Below are positions 36,928-45,327 of a stretch of 64,000 nt of DNA, one piece after another (positions within the stretch are counted from its first letter, which is position 1; every line of letters begins with the position of its first letter). The notes under the pieces are model-generated. The model was not told the DNA's origin and searched no databases. It saw only the letters and a program-made list of their open reading frames with translations. The stretch covers positions 5,456,001 to 5,520,000 of the forward strand of contig NZ_CP108352.1 of NCBI RefSeq assembly GCF_036237275.1, read 5' to 3'. This stretch comes from Streptomyces sp. NBC_01353 (GTDB lineage Bacteria; Actinomycetota; Actinomycetes; Streptomycetales; Streptomycetaceae). A program made the position numbers and the translations under genes.

Positions 36928-37518
36928 ATGCGCAAAAAGATAGGCGTGGCGGCGGTGGCGCTCGGCGTCGCCGGCGCCTCCCTCTTCGCCACGAGCAGCG
37001 CCAGCAGCCACGGCTACACCGACTCCCCGATCAGCCGCCAGAAGCTCTGCGCCAACGGCACCGTGACGAACTGCGGATCCATCCAGTGGGAGCCGCAGTC
37101 CGTCGAGGGCCCCAAGGGCTTCCCCGCCGCCGGTCCCGCCGACGGGAAGATCTGTTCCGCCGGTCTCACGCAGTTCGCCCAGCTCGACGACCCGCGTGGT
37201 GGTGCCTGGCCCACCACGAGGGTCACGGCGGGGCAGAGCTACAGCTTCCGCTGGCAGTTCACCGCCCGTCACAGCACCACCGACTTCAAGTACTACATCA
37301 CCAAGAACGGCTGGAACGGCACCCAGAAGCTCACGCGGGCCTCGCTCGACCCGCAGCCCTTCCTCACCGTCCCGTACAACAACCAGCAGCCGCCGGCCAC
37401 GCTCTCGCACTCCGGGATCATCCCGGCGGGCAAGACCGGCAGGCATGTGATCCTGGCGGTGTGGACGATCGCGGACACCGCGAACGCCTTCTACGCCTGC
37501 TCGGATGTTCAGTTCTGA
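36928..37518 (+). CDS. lpmP: AA10 lytic polysaccharide monooxygenase
   Basis: A 196-residue secreted copper enzyme that cleaves chitin- or cellulose-like chains oxidatively. The signal peptide ends SSASS before HGYTDSPISR, which gives the N-terminal His of the copper brace; the second His is in FTARHSTTDF. Four Cys (KLCANGT, TNCGS, ICSAG, YACSD) can form two disulfides. ATG 36928 follows CTGGAGTG. The position next to the SPFH and NlpC-like genes and near cslA/glxA matches the S. coelicolor gene called lpmP, which is reported to aid tip-glycan deposition. The dre site adds chitin/GlcNAc control. Confidence 0.9.
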   Translation: MRKKIGVAAVALGVAGASLFATSSASSHGYTDSPISRQKLCANGTVTNCGSIQWEPQSVEGPKGFPAAGPADGKICSAGLTQFAQLDDPRGGAWPTTRVTAGQSYSFRWQFTARHSTTDFKYYITKNGWNGTQKLTRASLDPQPFLTVPYNNQQPPATLSHSGIIPAGKTGRHVILAVWTIADTANAFYACSDVQF

Positions 37519-37543
37519 CGGGTAGTCAGTTATCGTCCGGCGT

Positions 37544-39205
37544 ATGACCGTGGCGGAGCTCGTGCAGCGTCAATGGGGCGATCACAGGGTCGGACTGAGG
37601 AGCCACGAGGCGGTCCTCACCCATCACCAGGTCGCCGCGGGCGCCGCCGCGCGGGCCGCGCTGCTCGTCGATCTGCTGCCCCGAGGTGCCGAGCCGCACC
37701 TCGGGGTGCTCCTCGACAACACGCCGGAATTCCCGCTCTGGCTGAGCGCGGCGGCCCTCGCCGGGGCCGCCGTCGCCGGCATCAACCCCACCCGCCGCGG
37801 CGCCGAACTGGCCCGTGACATCGTCCACACCGACTGCCGTGTCCTGGTCACCCAGCGCGCGTACCTTCCCCTGCTCGACGGGCTTCCCCTGCCGGGCGTA
37901 CGGGTGCTGGTGACCGACACGGACGCGTACCGCGCACTCCTCACCCCCTTCGAGGGCGCCAAGCCGGGCGAGGCCGTGGCCCGCCCGGTGCGCCCCGACA
38001 GCTGGCTGCTCCTCTACTTCACCTCCGGCTCGACCGGCGCCCCCAAGGCGGCTATCTGCAGCCAGGGCCGCCTCGCGGCCGCGGGCGCCTCGCTCGTCTC
38101 CCACTTCCGGCTGCGGCCCGAGGACGTGCACTACATCTGCATGCCGATGTTCCACGGCAACGCGGTCATCGCGGACTGGGCCCCGGCGCTCGCCGCCGGA
38201 GCCGGTGTGGCGCTGCGCGCCCGGTTCTCGGCCTCCCGCTTCCTGCCGGACGTCCAGGAGTTCGGCGCGACGTACTTCACCTATGTGGGGCGGGCCGTGC
38301 AGTACCTCCTCGCCACACCACCGCGTCCCGACGACCGCGAGCACCGGCTGCGCCTCGGCTTCGGCACGGAGGCGGGGGCGGTGGACGCGGCCCGCTTCGA
38401 GGAGCGGTTCGGGGCCCGGCTCGTCGAGGGGTACGGCTCCTCCGAGGGAGGCGCGGCGATCCAGCGGACCCCGGACACCCCGACCGGAGCCATCGGCCGG
38501 GCGGCGCCCGGGGACGACCTGGCGGTGGTGGACGCGGCGACCGGCGAGGAGTGCGAGCCCGCCGTCCTCTCGCCCGAGGGCCGGCTCCTCAACGCCTCCG
38601 CGGCGATCGGCGAACTGGTCAACCGCGGCCGGAACCCCTTCGAGGGCTACTGGCGCAACCCGGAGGCGGAGTCGGCCCGGCTGCGCCGTGGCTGGTACTG
38701 GACCGGCGACCTCTTCTACCGGGACACCGACGGCTTCCTGTACTTCGCGGGGCGGACGGACGACCGGCTGCGGGTCGACAGCGAGAACCTCGCCGCGGCG
38801 GTGATCGAGCAGATCCTCTCCCGCTGGGACCGCGCCGCCGGCGTCGCCGTCTACGCGATACCCGACCCGGTCGCGGGGGACCAGGTGATGACCGCGATCG
38901 CCCTGCGCGCCGCCACCGCCTTCGACCCGACCGCCTTCCAGGAGTTCCTTGACTCCCAGCCGGACCTGGGCACCAAGATGCCGCCACGGTTCGTACGCCT
39001 CGTCCCCGCACTGCCCCTGACGGCCACGAACAAGATCCACCGCGTGGCCCTGCGCCGGGAGGCCTTCCTCTGCGAGGACCCGGTCTGGTGGCGCCCGGAG
39101 GCGGGGAGCCCGTACGAGCCCCTCACGCCGGAGGCGGTCGCCGCCCTCCACACCGCGTACGCCGCCCACGGTCGCTCACCCCGAGGCCCCGGCGCCCCGG
39201 GGTAG
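37544..39205 (+). CDS. AMP-binding fatty-acid/acyl-CoA synthetase
   Basis: A 553-residue ANL-superfamily ligase that activates a carboxylic acid through an acyl-adenylate. The P-loop is LYFTSGSTGAPKAAI, YGSSEGGAAIQRTP is motif A5, GWYWTGDLFYRDTDGFLYFAG is A7-A8 and LPLTATNKIHRVALRRE (A10) carries the catalytic Lys. It resembles the FATP/long-chain type. ATG 37544 lies 25 bp after the LPMO stop. No acyl-CoA dehydrogenase is nearby, so the substrate class is uncertain. Confidence 0.88.
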   Translation: MTVAELVQRQWGDHRVGLRSHEAVLTHHQVAAGAAARAALLVDLLPRGAEPHLGVLLDNTPEFPLWLSAAALAGAAVAGINPTRRGAELARDIVHTDCRVLVTQRAYLPLLDGLPLPGVRVLVTDTDAYRALLTPFEGAKPGEAVARPVRPDSWLLLYFTSGSTGAPKAAICSQGRLAAAGASLVSHFRLRPEDVHYICMPMFHGNAVIADWAPALAAGAGVALRARFSASRFLPDVQEFGATYFTYVGRAVQYLLATPPRPDDREHRLRLGFGTEAGAVDAARFEERFGARLVEGYGSSEGGAAIQRTPDTPTGAIGRAAPGDDLAVVDAATGEECEPAVLSPEGRLLNASAAIGELVNRGRNPFEGYWRNPEAESARLRRGWYWTGDLFYRDTDGFLYFAGRTDDRLRVDSENLAAAVIEQILSRWDRAAGVAVYAIPDPVAGDQVMTAIALRAATAFDPTAFQEFLDSQPDLGTKMPPRFVRLVPALPLTATNKIHRVALRREAFLCEDPVWWRPEAGSPYEPLTPEAVAALHTAYAAHGRSPRGPGAPG

Positions 39206-39275
39206 GGCCAGGCATACCCCCGTACACCCACCAGACCGATGGTCCCGCCCGCCGACCGGCGCCTACCGTGGGGCC

Positions 39276-40577
39276 ATGGAGCCCCGAACCCCCTGGCAGG
39301 CCCTCACACGGCCCCGATTCCCGCGCGGCGACTGGCCCTGGCGGTCAGCCGGCTATCTCGCCACCGGGGTGATCACCGGCGCGGCCGCCCTCCTGGTCCT
39401 GCTCCTCCTCGTCGTCTTCTCCTTCGTGCTCGTCGGGCTCCCGCTCCTCCTCCTCGCCGGGGTCGCCCTCGGCGGCATCGAGCGCCGCCGGCTCCGGCTC
39501 GTCGACCTCGACCCGGCCGCCGATCCGCACCGGGTCCCCGACACCCCCGGCCTCGCCGCCTGGCTCCGCGTACGGGTCCGGGAACAGGCAACCTGGCGGG
39601 AGCTCGCGTACGCCGTCCTGCACGCCACCGTCCTGTGGCCGCTCGACCTGATCGTCCTCGCCGTAGCCCTCGGCCTGCCCGCCGCGCTGATCAGCACCCC
39701 CCTCCAGCTCGCCGCCGACGGCCAGGAGGCCAAGGTCGTCAAGGCGTACCTGGTCACCTCCTATCCGCAGGCGTTCGCCGCCGCCCTCCTCGGAGCGGCA
39801 CTCCTCGTCGCCCTCCTCTATCCGCTCGCCGCCCTCGCCGGCGCCCGCGCCGCCCTGAGCCGCGCCCTGCTCGCCCCCCGCGAGGCCGAGCTGAGGGACC
39901 GGATCGGAGAGGTCACCGCCTCCCGGGCCCGGCTCGTCGACGCCTTCGAGGCCGAGCGGCGCCGGATCGAGCGCGACCTCCACGACGGCGCGCAGCAACG
40001 CCTGGTCGCCCTCACCATGACCCTGGGCCTCGCCCGCCTCGACGCCCCGCCGGGTCCGCTCGCCGACCAGCTCACCCAGGCCCACGCGGAGGCCGGCCGG
40101 GTCCTCACCGAACTGCGCGAACTCATCCACGGCATCCACCCGCAGGTGCTCGCCGACTACGGCCTCGGCGCGGCCCTCACCGACGCCGCCGACCGTTCCG
40201 TCGTCCCCGTCGACACCGACATCGACCTGCCCCGGATGTCCACCGCCGTGGAGAGCGCCGGCTACTTCGCCGTCTGCGAGGCCCTCGCCAACATCGGCAA
40301 GCACAGCGGCGCCACCGCGGCCCGGATCACCGCGCGCCACGCGTCCCGGCAACTCCGCATCGACATCGAGGACGACGGAAGGGGAGGGGCGGACCCGGAT
40401 CAGGGGAGCGGCCTCACCGGTCTCGCCGACCGGCTCGCCGTCCTCGATGGCACACTGACGATCATCAGTCCGGCCGGCGGCCCGACCCTCCTGCGAGTGG
40501 AGATCCCTTGTCCCGCACTGCCCGATCGCTCCGTGTCGTCCTCGCCGAGGACAGCGTCCTCCTCCGCGAAGGGCTGA
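39276..40577 (+). CDS. Sensor histidine kinase, NarL/DesK type
   Basis: A 433-residue membrane kinase. Two pairs of hydrophobic segments (VITGAAALLVLLLLVVFSFV, LDLIVLAVALGLPAALI and AALLGAALLVALLYPLAALA) form a Streptomyces-type sensor domain. The HisKA_3 box ERRRIERDLHDGAQQRL carries the phospho-His, and the HATPase has EALANIGKHSGA, DDGRGGADP and GSGLTGLADRL. ATG 39276 is the start. The 3' end overlaps the response-regulator gene by 70 bp. The signal is not known. Confidence 0.9.
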   Translation: MEPRTPWQALTRPRFPRGDWPWRSAGYLATGVITGAAALLVLLLLVVFSFVLVGLPLLLLAGVALGGIERRRLRLVDLDPAADPHRVPDTPGLAAWLRVRVREQATWRELAYAVLHATVLWPLDLIVLAVALGLPAALISTPLQLAADGQEAKVVKAYLVTSYPQAFAAALLGAALLVALLYPLAALAGARAALSRALLAPREAELRDRIGEVTASRARLVDAFEAERRRIERDLHDGAQQRLVALTMTLGLARLDAPPGPLADQLTQAHAEAGRVLTELRELIHGIHPQVLADYGLGAALTDAADRSVVPVDTDIDLPRMSTAVESAGYFAVCEALANIGKHSGATAARITARHASRQLRIDIEDDGRGGADPDQGSGLTGLADRLAVLDGTLTIISPAGGPTLLRVEIPCPALPDRSVSSSPRTASSSAKG

Positions 40578-41170
40578 TCGGGCTGCTCGCCCGCTTCGGC
40601 CACGAGGTCGTCGCCGGGGTCGGCGACGCCGAGGGACTGCACGCGGCCGTGACCGAGCACGACCCGGACATCGTCGTCACCGATGTCCGGATGCCGCCCG
40701 GGTTCCAGGACGAGGGGCTGCGCGCCGCGGTCGCCCTGCGGGCCGACCGTCCCGGTCTGCCCGTCCTCGTCCTGAGCCAGTACGTGCAGCGGACCTACGC
40801 CGCCGACCTCCTGGACGCGGGCGACGGCACCGGCGTCGGCTACCTCCTCAAGGACAGGGTCGGCCAGGTCGAGGAGTTCCTGGACGCCCTCACCCGGGTC
40901 GCGGACGGCGGCACCGTCGTGGACCCCGAGGTCGTACGGCAGCTGCTGCGCCGCCACCGCGACCCGCTGGCGGCGCTGACCCCGCGCGAGCGCGAGGTCC
41001 TGGCGCTGGTCGCCGAGGGGCATTCGAACGGGGAGATCGCCCGCCGGCTCGTCGTCACCGAGGCGGCCGTCGGCAAGCACATCGGCAACATCCTGGGGAA
41101 GCTGGGCCTGCCGCCCGCCGAGGACACCCACCGCCGGGTCCTGGCGGTCCTCACCTACCTGCGGGCCTGA
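40508..41170 (+). CDS. LuxR/NarL-family response regulator
   Basis: A 220-residue DNA-binding regulator. The receiver shows VVLAEDS (acidic pocket), VVTDVRMPPG (phospho-Asp), VLSQY and GYLLKDRVG (Lys). The LuxR-type HTH is LTPREREVLALVAEGHSNGE, then IARRLVVTEAAVGKHI and GNILGKLGL. TTG 40508 is chosen because GGAG lies 5 nt upstream and the receiver starts right after; it lies inside the kinase gene. It forms a two-component pair with the kinase. Confidence 0.88.
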   Translation: MSRTARSLRVVLAEDSVLLREGLIGLLARFGHEVVAGVGDAEGLHAAVTEHDPDIVVTDVRMPPGFQDEGLRAAVALRADRPGLPVLVLSQYVQRTYAADLLDAGDGTGVGYLLKDRVGQVEEFLDALTRVADGGTVVDPEVVRQLLRRHRDPLAALTPREREVLALVAEGHSNGEIARRLVVTEAAVGKHIGNILGKLGLPPAEDTHRRVLAVLTYLRA

Positions 41171-41186
41171 CCGGGCCTGGAGCACG

Positions 41187-41218
41187 AAGAAGCCCCCCGC
41201 TTCCGCGAGGGGCTTCTT
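41187..41218. terminator. Terminator shared by the response-regulator gene and tRNA-Lys copy 2
   Basis: AAGAAGCCCCCCGC, loop TTCC, GCGAGGGGCTTCTT, a 14-position stem with one C/A mismatch. It is nearly the same sequence as at 51918-51949 and lies between convergent transcripts. Confidence 0.82.
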
Positions 41219-41225
41219 CCGTCTG

Positions 41226-41299
41226 TGCGCCGCCAGGGACTCGAACCCCGGACCCGCTGATTAAGAGTCAGCTGCTCTAACCAACTGAGCTAGCGGCGC
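41226..41299 (-). tRNA. tRNA-Lys (anticodon CTT), copy 2
   Basis: The same 74-nt cloverleaf as copy 1 with no difference in the body: anticodon loop CTCTTAA, discriminator A, CCA not encoded. A -10-like TAGTAT lies upstream at 41316-41321. The terminator and the bases between it and the tRNA (CCGTCTG) are shared with copy 3 but not with copy 1. Confidence 0.97.
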
Positions 41300-41319
41300 C
41301 TGCTGACAGAGAAAATACT

Positions 41320-41366
41320 ACCTGGTCCTCGGGGGTGGTTCCGACCACCACCTCCGAGGGCCAGGT
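41320..41366 (-). terminator. Terminator of the IclR gene
   Basis: ACCTGG-T-CCTCGG ... CCGAGG-G-CCAGGT with inner GTGGT/ACCAC form a long, slightly interrupted stem just beyond the IclR stop at 41375. It also lies directly in front of the tRNA-Lys copy 2 promoter region. Confidence 0.65.
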
Positions 41367-41374
41367 CACGGGTC

Positions 41375-42133
41375 TCAGATCGCCAGCGAGAGCACCACGG
41401 GCGCGGCCCTGCGGTTCAGCGTGTCCGCCGCCGAGCGCAGGCGGTGGGCGTGCTCGATCGGAAGGGAGAGCGCCAGACAGCCCACTGCGGCACCGGCCGT
41501 CAGCGGAACCGCCGCGCAGACCGTGCCGACGGCGTACTCCTGGAGGTCGAGCACCGGGACCGTCGGCGGCTGGCTGTCCAGCTTGGAGAAGAGCACCTTC
41601 TCGTTGGTGATCGTCCGGGAGGTGAGCCGGGCGATCTTGTGGCGCGAGAGGTGGTCGCGGCGGCCGTTCTGGTCCAGCTGGGTCAGCAGGCACTTGCCGA
41701 CCGCGCTGGCGTGGGCGGCCGAGCGGAAGTCCACCCACTCGTTGACCGCGGGCGTGCGGGGGCCGGCGGCGAACTGGGTGATCTTCACCTCGCCGTCGAT
41801 GTACCGGCTGATGTAGACCGCGGCGCCGACGGAGTCGCGGAGCTCGGTCAGCGTCTCCTGGAGCTTGCCCTCCAGCGCCTCGCGACGGGTGAGACCGGAG
41901 CCGAGGAGGACCAGCGAATCGCCGATCACATAGGCGCCGTCGGCGACCTGCTCGACGTACCCCTCACGGCGGAGCATCAGCAGCAGGGAGGACAGATGGG
42001 CGACGGGCAGACCGGTCTCACGAGCGATCTGGACGTCCGTCACCCCGCCACCGTGCCGTGAGACCGTCTCAAGGACGCGCAGGGCGTATTGCACCGAGTG
42101 GAACGGCGCGGTGGGCTCGGGCTTCAGCGCCAC
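41375..42133 (-). CDS. IclR-family transcription regulator
   Basis: A 252-residue regulator. The winged-helix N-terminal domain is SVQYALRVLETVSRHGGGVT, then DVQIARETGLPVAHLSSLL, and the effector domain includes YVIGDSLVLLG, SAAHASAVGKCLL and TVCAAVPLTAGAAVGCLALS. GTG 42133 follows GGGGGAAACC. It is the downstream neighbour of ehuBCDA on the same strand but is separated from it by a strong terminator, so it has its own promoter. Control of the transporter is possible but not shown. Confidence 0.88.
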   Translation of the reverse strand: MALKPEPTAPFHSVQYALRVLETVSRHGGGVTDVQIARETGLPVAHLSSLLLMLRREGYVEQVADGAYVIGDSLVLLGSGLTRREALEGKLQETLTELRDSVGAAVYISRYIDGEVKITQFAAGPRTPAVNEWVDFRSAAHASAVGKCLLTQLDQNGRRDHLSRHKIARLTSRTITNEKVLFSKLDSQPPTVPVLDLQEYAVGTVCAAVPLTAGAAVGCLALSLPIEHAHRLRSAADTLNRRAAPVVLSLAI

Positions 42134-42225
42134 GGTTTCCCCCTACCAGGTTGTGACCGCAAGCTTCCGTACCACGATAGCCGCCAAGCCCCCTTTTCGG
42201 GGCGGCTGTTGGCGAGATAAGTGCG

Positions 42226-42252
42226 GCGCCCCAGCGTCATACGCTGGGGCGC
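42226..42252 (-). terminator. Terminator of the ehuBCDA operon
   Basis: GCGCCCCAGCGT, loop CAT, ACGCTGGGGCGC, a perfect 12-bp stem about 50 bp beyond the ehuA stop on its strand. Confidence 0.78.
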
Positions 42253-42258
42253 ACCACT

Positions 42259-42272
42259 CTGGCATATGCCAG
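42259..42272. promoter_or_regulatory. 14-bp perfect palindrome CTGGCATATGCCAG
   Basis: A perfect palindrome between the ehuA stop and its terminator. The inner GGCATATGCC occurs again at 52783-52792 upstream of the Prim-Pol-like gene. It is a possible protein-binding site of unknown factor. Confidence 0.45.
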
Positions 42273-42300
42273 GGTCAAAGCTGCATCGCAGAGGCTGAGG

Positions 42301-43053
42301 TCAGAGCACCGCGCCGAGAAACTCGCGAGTACGCGGATGCCCGGGATCCGAGAAGATTTTTTCCGGAGAACCGGACTCGATCACCCTTCCCGCGTCGAAC
42401 ATCAGGACCTCGTCCGAGATGTCCCGGGCGAAGTTCATCTCGTGCGTCACACAGATCATGGTGATGTCGGTCGACTCGGCGATCTCCCGGAGCAGATCCA
42501 GCACTCCCGCCACCAGCTCCGGGTCGAGCGCCGAGGTCACCTCGTCGAGCAGCAGCACCTTCGGCTCCATCGCCAACGCCCGTGCGATGGCAACCCGCTG
42601 CTGCTGACCGCCGGACAACTGCACGGGCCTGGCCTCGCACTTGTCGGCCAGGCCGACCATGTCGAGCAGTTCGCGCCCACGCGCCTCCGCCTCCTCGCGG
42701 CTCTTCCCGAGGACCCGGACGGGCGCCTCGGTGATGTTGCGCAGAACGTCCATGTGAGGGAAGAGGTTGAAGTGCTGGAAGACCATTCCGATCTTCTTCC
42801 GCGCCTCGCGCCGATGCTTCTCGTCGGCCGGATACAGCGTTCCTCCGTTGACCCGAATGGTTCCCTTGTCGGGTTTCTCCAGGGTCATCAGGAGCCGCAG
42901 GATCGTCGTCTTTCCGGAACCGGAGGGTCCGATCAGCGTGACGTGCTTGCCGGGGCGGACGGAGAAATTGAGATCGTCGAGGACCGTCTGGTCACCGAAA
43001 CGCTTGGTGACGTTCTCGAAGCGAATGAGGGCATTCTCGGATTCAGTGGACAA
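42301..43053 (-). CDS. ehuA: Ectoine/amino-acid-type ABC transporter ATPase
   Basis: A 250-residue polar-amino-acid-type ATPase: Walker A GPSGSGKTT, Q-loop VFQHFNLFPHM, signature LSGGQQQRVAIARAL, Walker B VLLLDEVTSALDPE, and the H-loop in VTHEMNFAR. TTG 43053 follows GGAG at 7 nt and overlaps the ehuD stop by 11 bp. It is the last gene of the ehuB-C-D-A unit. The Ehu name rests on gene order and protein types; import of other cationic or polar amino acids is possible. Confidence 0.85.
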   Translation of the reverse strand: MSTESENALIRFENVTKRFGDQTVLDDLNFSVRPGKHVTLIGPSGSGKTTILRLLMTLEKPDKGTIRVNGGTLYPADEKHRREARKKIGMVFQHFNLFPHMDVLRNITEAPVRVLGKSREEAEARGRELLDMVGLADKCEARPVQLSGGQQQRVAIARALAMEPKVLLLDEVTSALDPELVAGVLDLLREIAESTDITMICVTHEMNFARDISDEVLMFDAGRVIESGSPEKIFSDPGHPRTREFLGAVL

Positions 43054-43693
43054 GACGGCGCTCCAGAGTGCGGACGAGAAGAGAAGCGGGATACGCGATC
43101 AGGACAAAGGCCACACCGATCACCGTGAGCGGCTCGGTGTACTGGAAGGTGGCCGCCGATTCCAGCCGGGACTGCTGGAGGAGCTCCAGCACGCTGATAC
43201 CGGCCAGCAGCGGGGTGTCCTTCAGCATCGCGATGACGTAGTTGCCCAGCGCGGGCGCGATCCGGCGCAGGGCCTGCGGCAGGATCACCGTCAGCCAGGT
43301 CCGGTGGCGCGGCAGGCTGAGCGCCTTCGCCGCCTCCCACTGCCCGGCCGGTACGGCGTCGATGCCGGCCCGGTAGACCTGTGCGGTGTACGTCGAGTAG
43401 TGCAGCCCGATCGCGAGCGTGCCGGTGGTCAGGGCGGAGAACTGGACGCCCCATTCCGGCAGTACGAAGAAGAGGAAGAAGAGCTGCACGAGCAGCGGTG
43501 TGGTGCGGACGAACTCGGTGACGGCGTGCACCGGCCAGCGCACGAGCCGGCTGCGGGCCCGGAAGCCCAGCGCCCACACCAGGCCCAGCGAGAACGAGAT
43601 CAGCGAGCCGAGCACCAGCACCTGCAGCGTGACGAGCAGGCCGTCCCAGAAGCGCGGCATGAAGTCCGCCACCGCGGACCAGTCCCAGTTCAC
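43043..43693 (-). CDS. ehuD: Ectoine/amino-acid-type ABC transporter permease EhuD
   Basis: A 216-residue HisMQ-type permease with about five membrane segments (FWDGLLVTLQVLVLGSLISF, LLVQLFFLFFVLP and so on). The EAA-type loop is WEAAKALSLPRHRTWLTVIL, followed by PQALRRIAPALGNYVIAML and the conserved KDTPLLAGI. GTG 43693 overlaps the ehuC stop (GTGA). It forms a heterodimer with EhuC. Confidence 0.85.
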   Translation of the reverse strand: MNWDWSAVADFMPRFWDGLLVTLQVLVLGSLISFSLGLVWALGFRARSRLVRWPVHAVTEFVRTTPLLVQLFFLFFVLPEWGVQFSALTTGTLAIGLHYSTYTAQVYRAGIDAVPAGQWEAAKALSLPRHRTWLTVILPQALRRIAPALGNYVIAMLKDTPLLAGISVLELLQQSRLESAATFQYTEPLTVIGVAFVLIAYPASLLVRTLERRLVH

Positions 43694-44349
43694 TTGGCCA
43701 CCACCCCCAGGTTCGCCTTGCCGCGTCGCTCCAGCGCCTTCATCGAGCGGGTGATCACCAGCGCGATCACGAAGTAGACGACCAGCGTCACGGTGTAGAT
43801 CCCGCCGCTCTCCTGGGTCGCGAGCCGCACCAGATACGCGGCGAAGGAGACGTCCCCGACACCGAGCAGCGAGACCAGGGCGGTGCCCTTGAGCAGCTCG
43901 ACCAGCAGATTGCAGAAGGACGGGATCATCTCGGGCACGGCCTGCGGAAGGAGCACGAGCCGCAGCCGCTGCCAGGGCGTGAAGCTGAGCGCGGTGCCCG
44001 CCTCGCGCTGCGCCTTCGGTACGGCGTTCAGGGCGCCGCGCACGATCTCGGCGCCGTAGGCACCGTAGGACAGGCCGAGCGCGAGGATCGCCGCCCACAT
44101 CGGGACGAGCTGCCAGCCGACCAGCGGCGGCAGCACGAAGAAGAGCCAGAACATCAGGATCAGCGCGGAGGTGCCGCGGAAGACCTCGGTGTAGAACCCG
44201 GCCAGGAAACGGACGGTGCGGGAGCGGTGGGTACGGGCGGTGCCGACGGTGAACGCGACAGCGGCGGCGAGCGCGGCGGAGGCGATCAGGAGCTGGAGGG
44301 TGATCCAGATGCCGGGCAGGACCCAGTTCTGCCAGAGTCCTGCGGTCAT
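43690..44349 (-). CDS. ehuC: Ectoine/amino-acid-type ABC transporter permease EhuC
   Basis: A 219-residue permease of the same class as EhuD. TEVFRGTSALILMFWLFFVL, GLSYGAYGAEIVRGAL, the EAA-type AQREAGTALSFTPWQRLRLV and KGTALVSLLGVGDV are family blocks. ATG 44349 overlaps the ehuB stop (ATGA). The frame remains open upstream through ehuB, but this is an overlap artefact. Confidence 0.85.
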   Translation of the reverse strand: MTAGLWQNWVLPGIWITLQLLIASAALAAAVAFTVGTARTHRSRTVRFLAGFYTEVFRGTSALILMFWLFFVLPPLVGWQLVPMWAAILALGLSYGAYGAEIVRGALNAVPKAQREAGTALSFTPWQRLRLVLLPQAVPEMIPSFCNLLVELLKGTALVSLLGVGDVSFAAYLVRLATQESGGIYTVTLVVYFVIALVITRSMKALERRGKANLGVVAK

Positions 44350-45212
44350 CGGCACAGCTCCTCGGCGGTCATCGTGGTCATCTCGGCCTCGGTGAAGCCG
44401 AAGCGCCGCAGGATCCGGAAGAGCTCGCCGCTCTTCTTCATCCGGTGCAGCTCGGTGTTGAAGGCGTCCCGCAGCCCGGTGTCGGCGGGGCGGAAGGCGA
44501 AACCGCCGCCGTCGATCTTCTTCTCGCCGTCGACGACGGCGGCGAAGGGCTCGGTGGCCTCGGCCTTCGAGGACTTGCGGACGACCGAGCGCGTGGTCAG
44601 CGCGGTGCCGGCGAAGACGTCGACGCGGCCCGACTCCACCGCGTTCAACCCGGCGACCTGGTCCTGGAGGATCACGATGTCCTTCTCCGGGTAGCCGGCG
44701 GCCACGGCGTAGCCGATCTCGGCGTATCCGCTGCCGGTCGCGAAGCGCGCCTTGGCGCGCACCACGTCCTCGTACGAGCGGAGGTTCTTCGGGTTGCCCT
44801 TGCGGACGATGAAGGAATCGAGCATCTGGTACTCGGGGTCGGCGAAGAGCACCTGGGCGCAGCGGTCCTTGTTGATGTACATCCCGGCCGAGACGACGTC
44901 GAACTGCTGGGAGTTGAGCCCGGGTATGAGCGAGGCGAAGTCGGTGGCCACCGGCTGGACGCGGGTGATGCCGAGCCTGCCGAAGATCACGCGGGCGAGC
45001 TCGGGCGCCTCGCCGGTGAAGGCGCCCTGCTCGTCGACGTAGCCGTACGGGACCTCGCCCGCGATGCCGAGGCGGACCGTGTCCTGGGATCTGAGCCGGC
45101 CGAGTGTGTCTCCGGAGGCGACGCGGGCGCAGCCGGCCGCGCCGACCGCCGCCGCGGCTGCCGTTCCCCACAGCATCGTCCGCCGCCGTATCTGTTGCGT
45201 TGTTCGAGGCAT
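44346..45212 (-). CDS. ehuB: Ectoine/amino-acid-type ABC transporter binding lipoprotein EhuB
   Basis: A 288-residue solute-binding protein (SBP_bac_3). The signal sequence has RRRTMLWG followed by an Ala-rich core and lipobox GAAGC, a possible Tat-exported lipoprotein. The mature part has VRLGIAGEVPYGYVDEQGAF, GEAPELARVIFGRLGI, DFASLIPGLNSQQFDVVSAG and ATGSGYAEIGYAV, the amino-acid-binding fold. ATG 45212 is the start because the signal peptide begins there. It is the first gene of the operon and divergent from the LLM oxidoreductase. Confidence 0.86.
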   Translation of the reverse strand: MPRTTQQIRRRTMLWGTAAAAAVGAAGCARVASGDTLGRLRSQDTVRLGIAGEVPYGYVDEQGAFTGEAPELARVIFGRLGITRVQPVATDFASLIPGLNSQQFDVVSAGMYINKDRCAQVLFADPEYQMLDSFIVRKGNPKNLRSYEDVVRAKARFATGSGYAEIGYAVAAGYPEKDIVILQDQVAGLNAVESGRVDVFAGTALTTRSVVRKSSKAEATEPFAAVVDGEKKIDGGGFAFRPADTGLRDAFNTELHRMKKSGELFRILRRFGFTEAEMTTMTAEELCR

Positions 45213-45327
45213 GGGCGCGCGGCTACCCGAAGCTGAACAGGTCATTCCTGCCGACCCGGCGGAATAAACGGAGACAGCCTCCTGTTCTCTTGCTCCGTAC
45301 GTACTACCGGCAGAAGGGTCGTCAACG

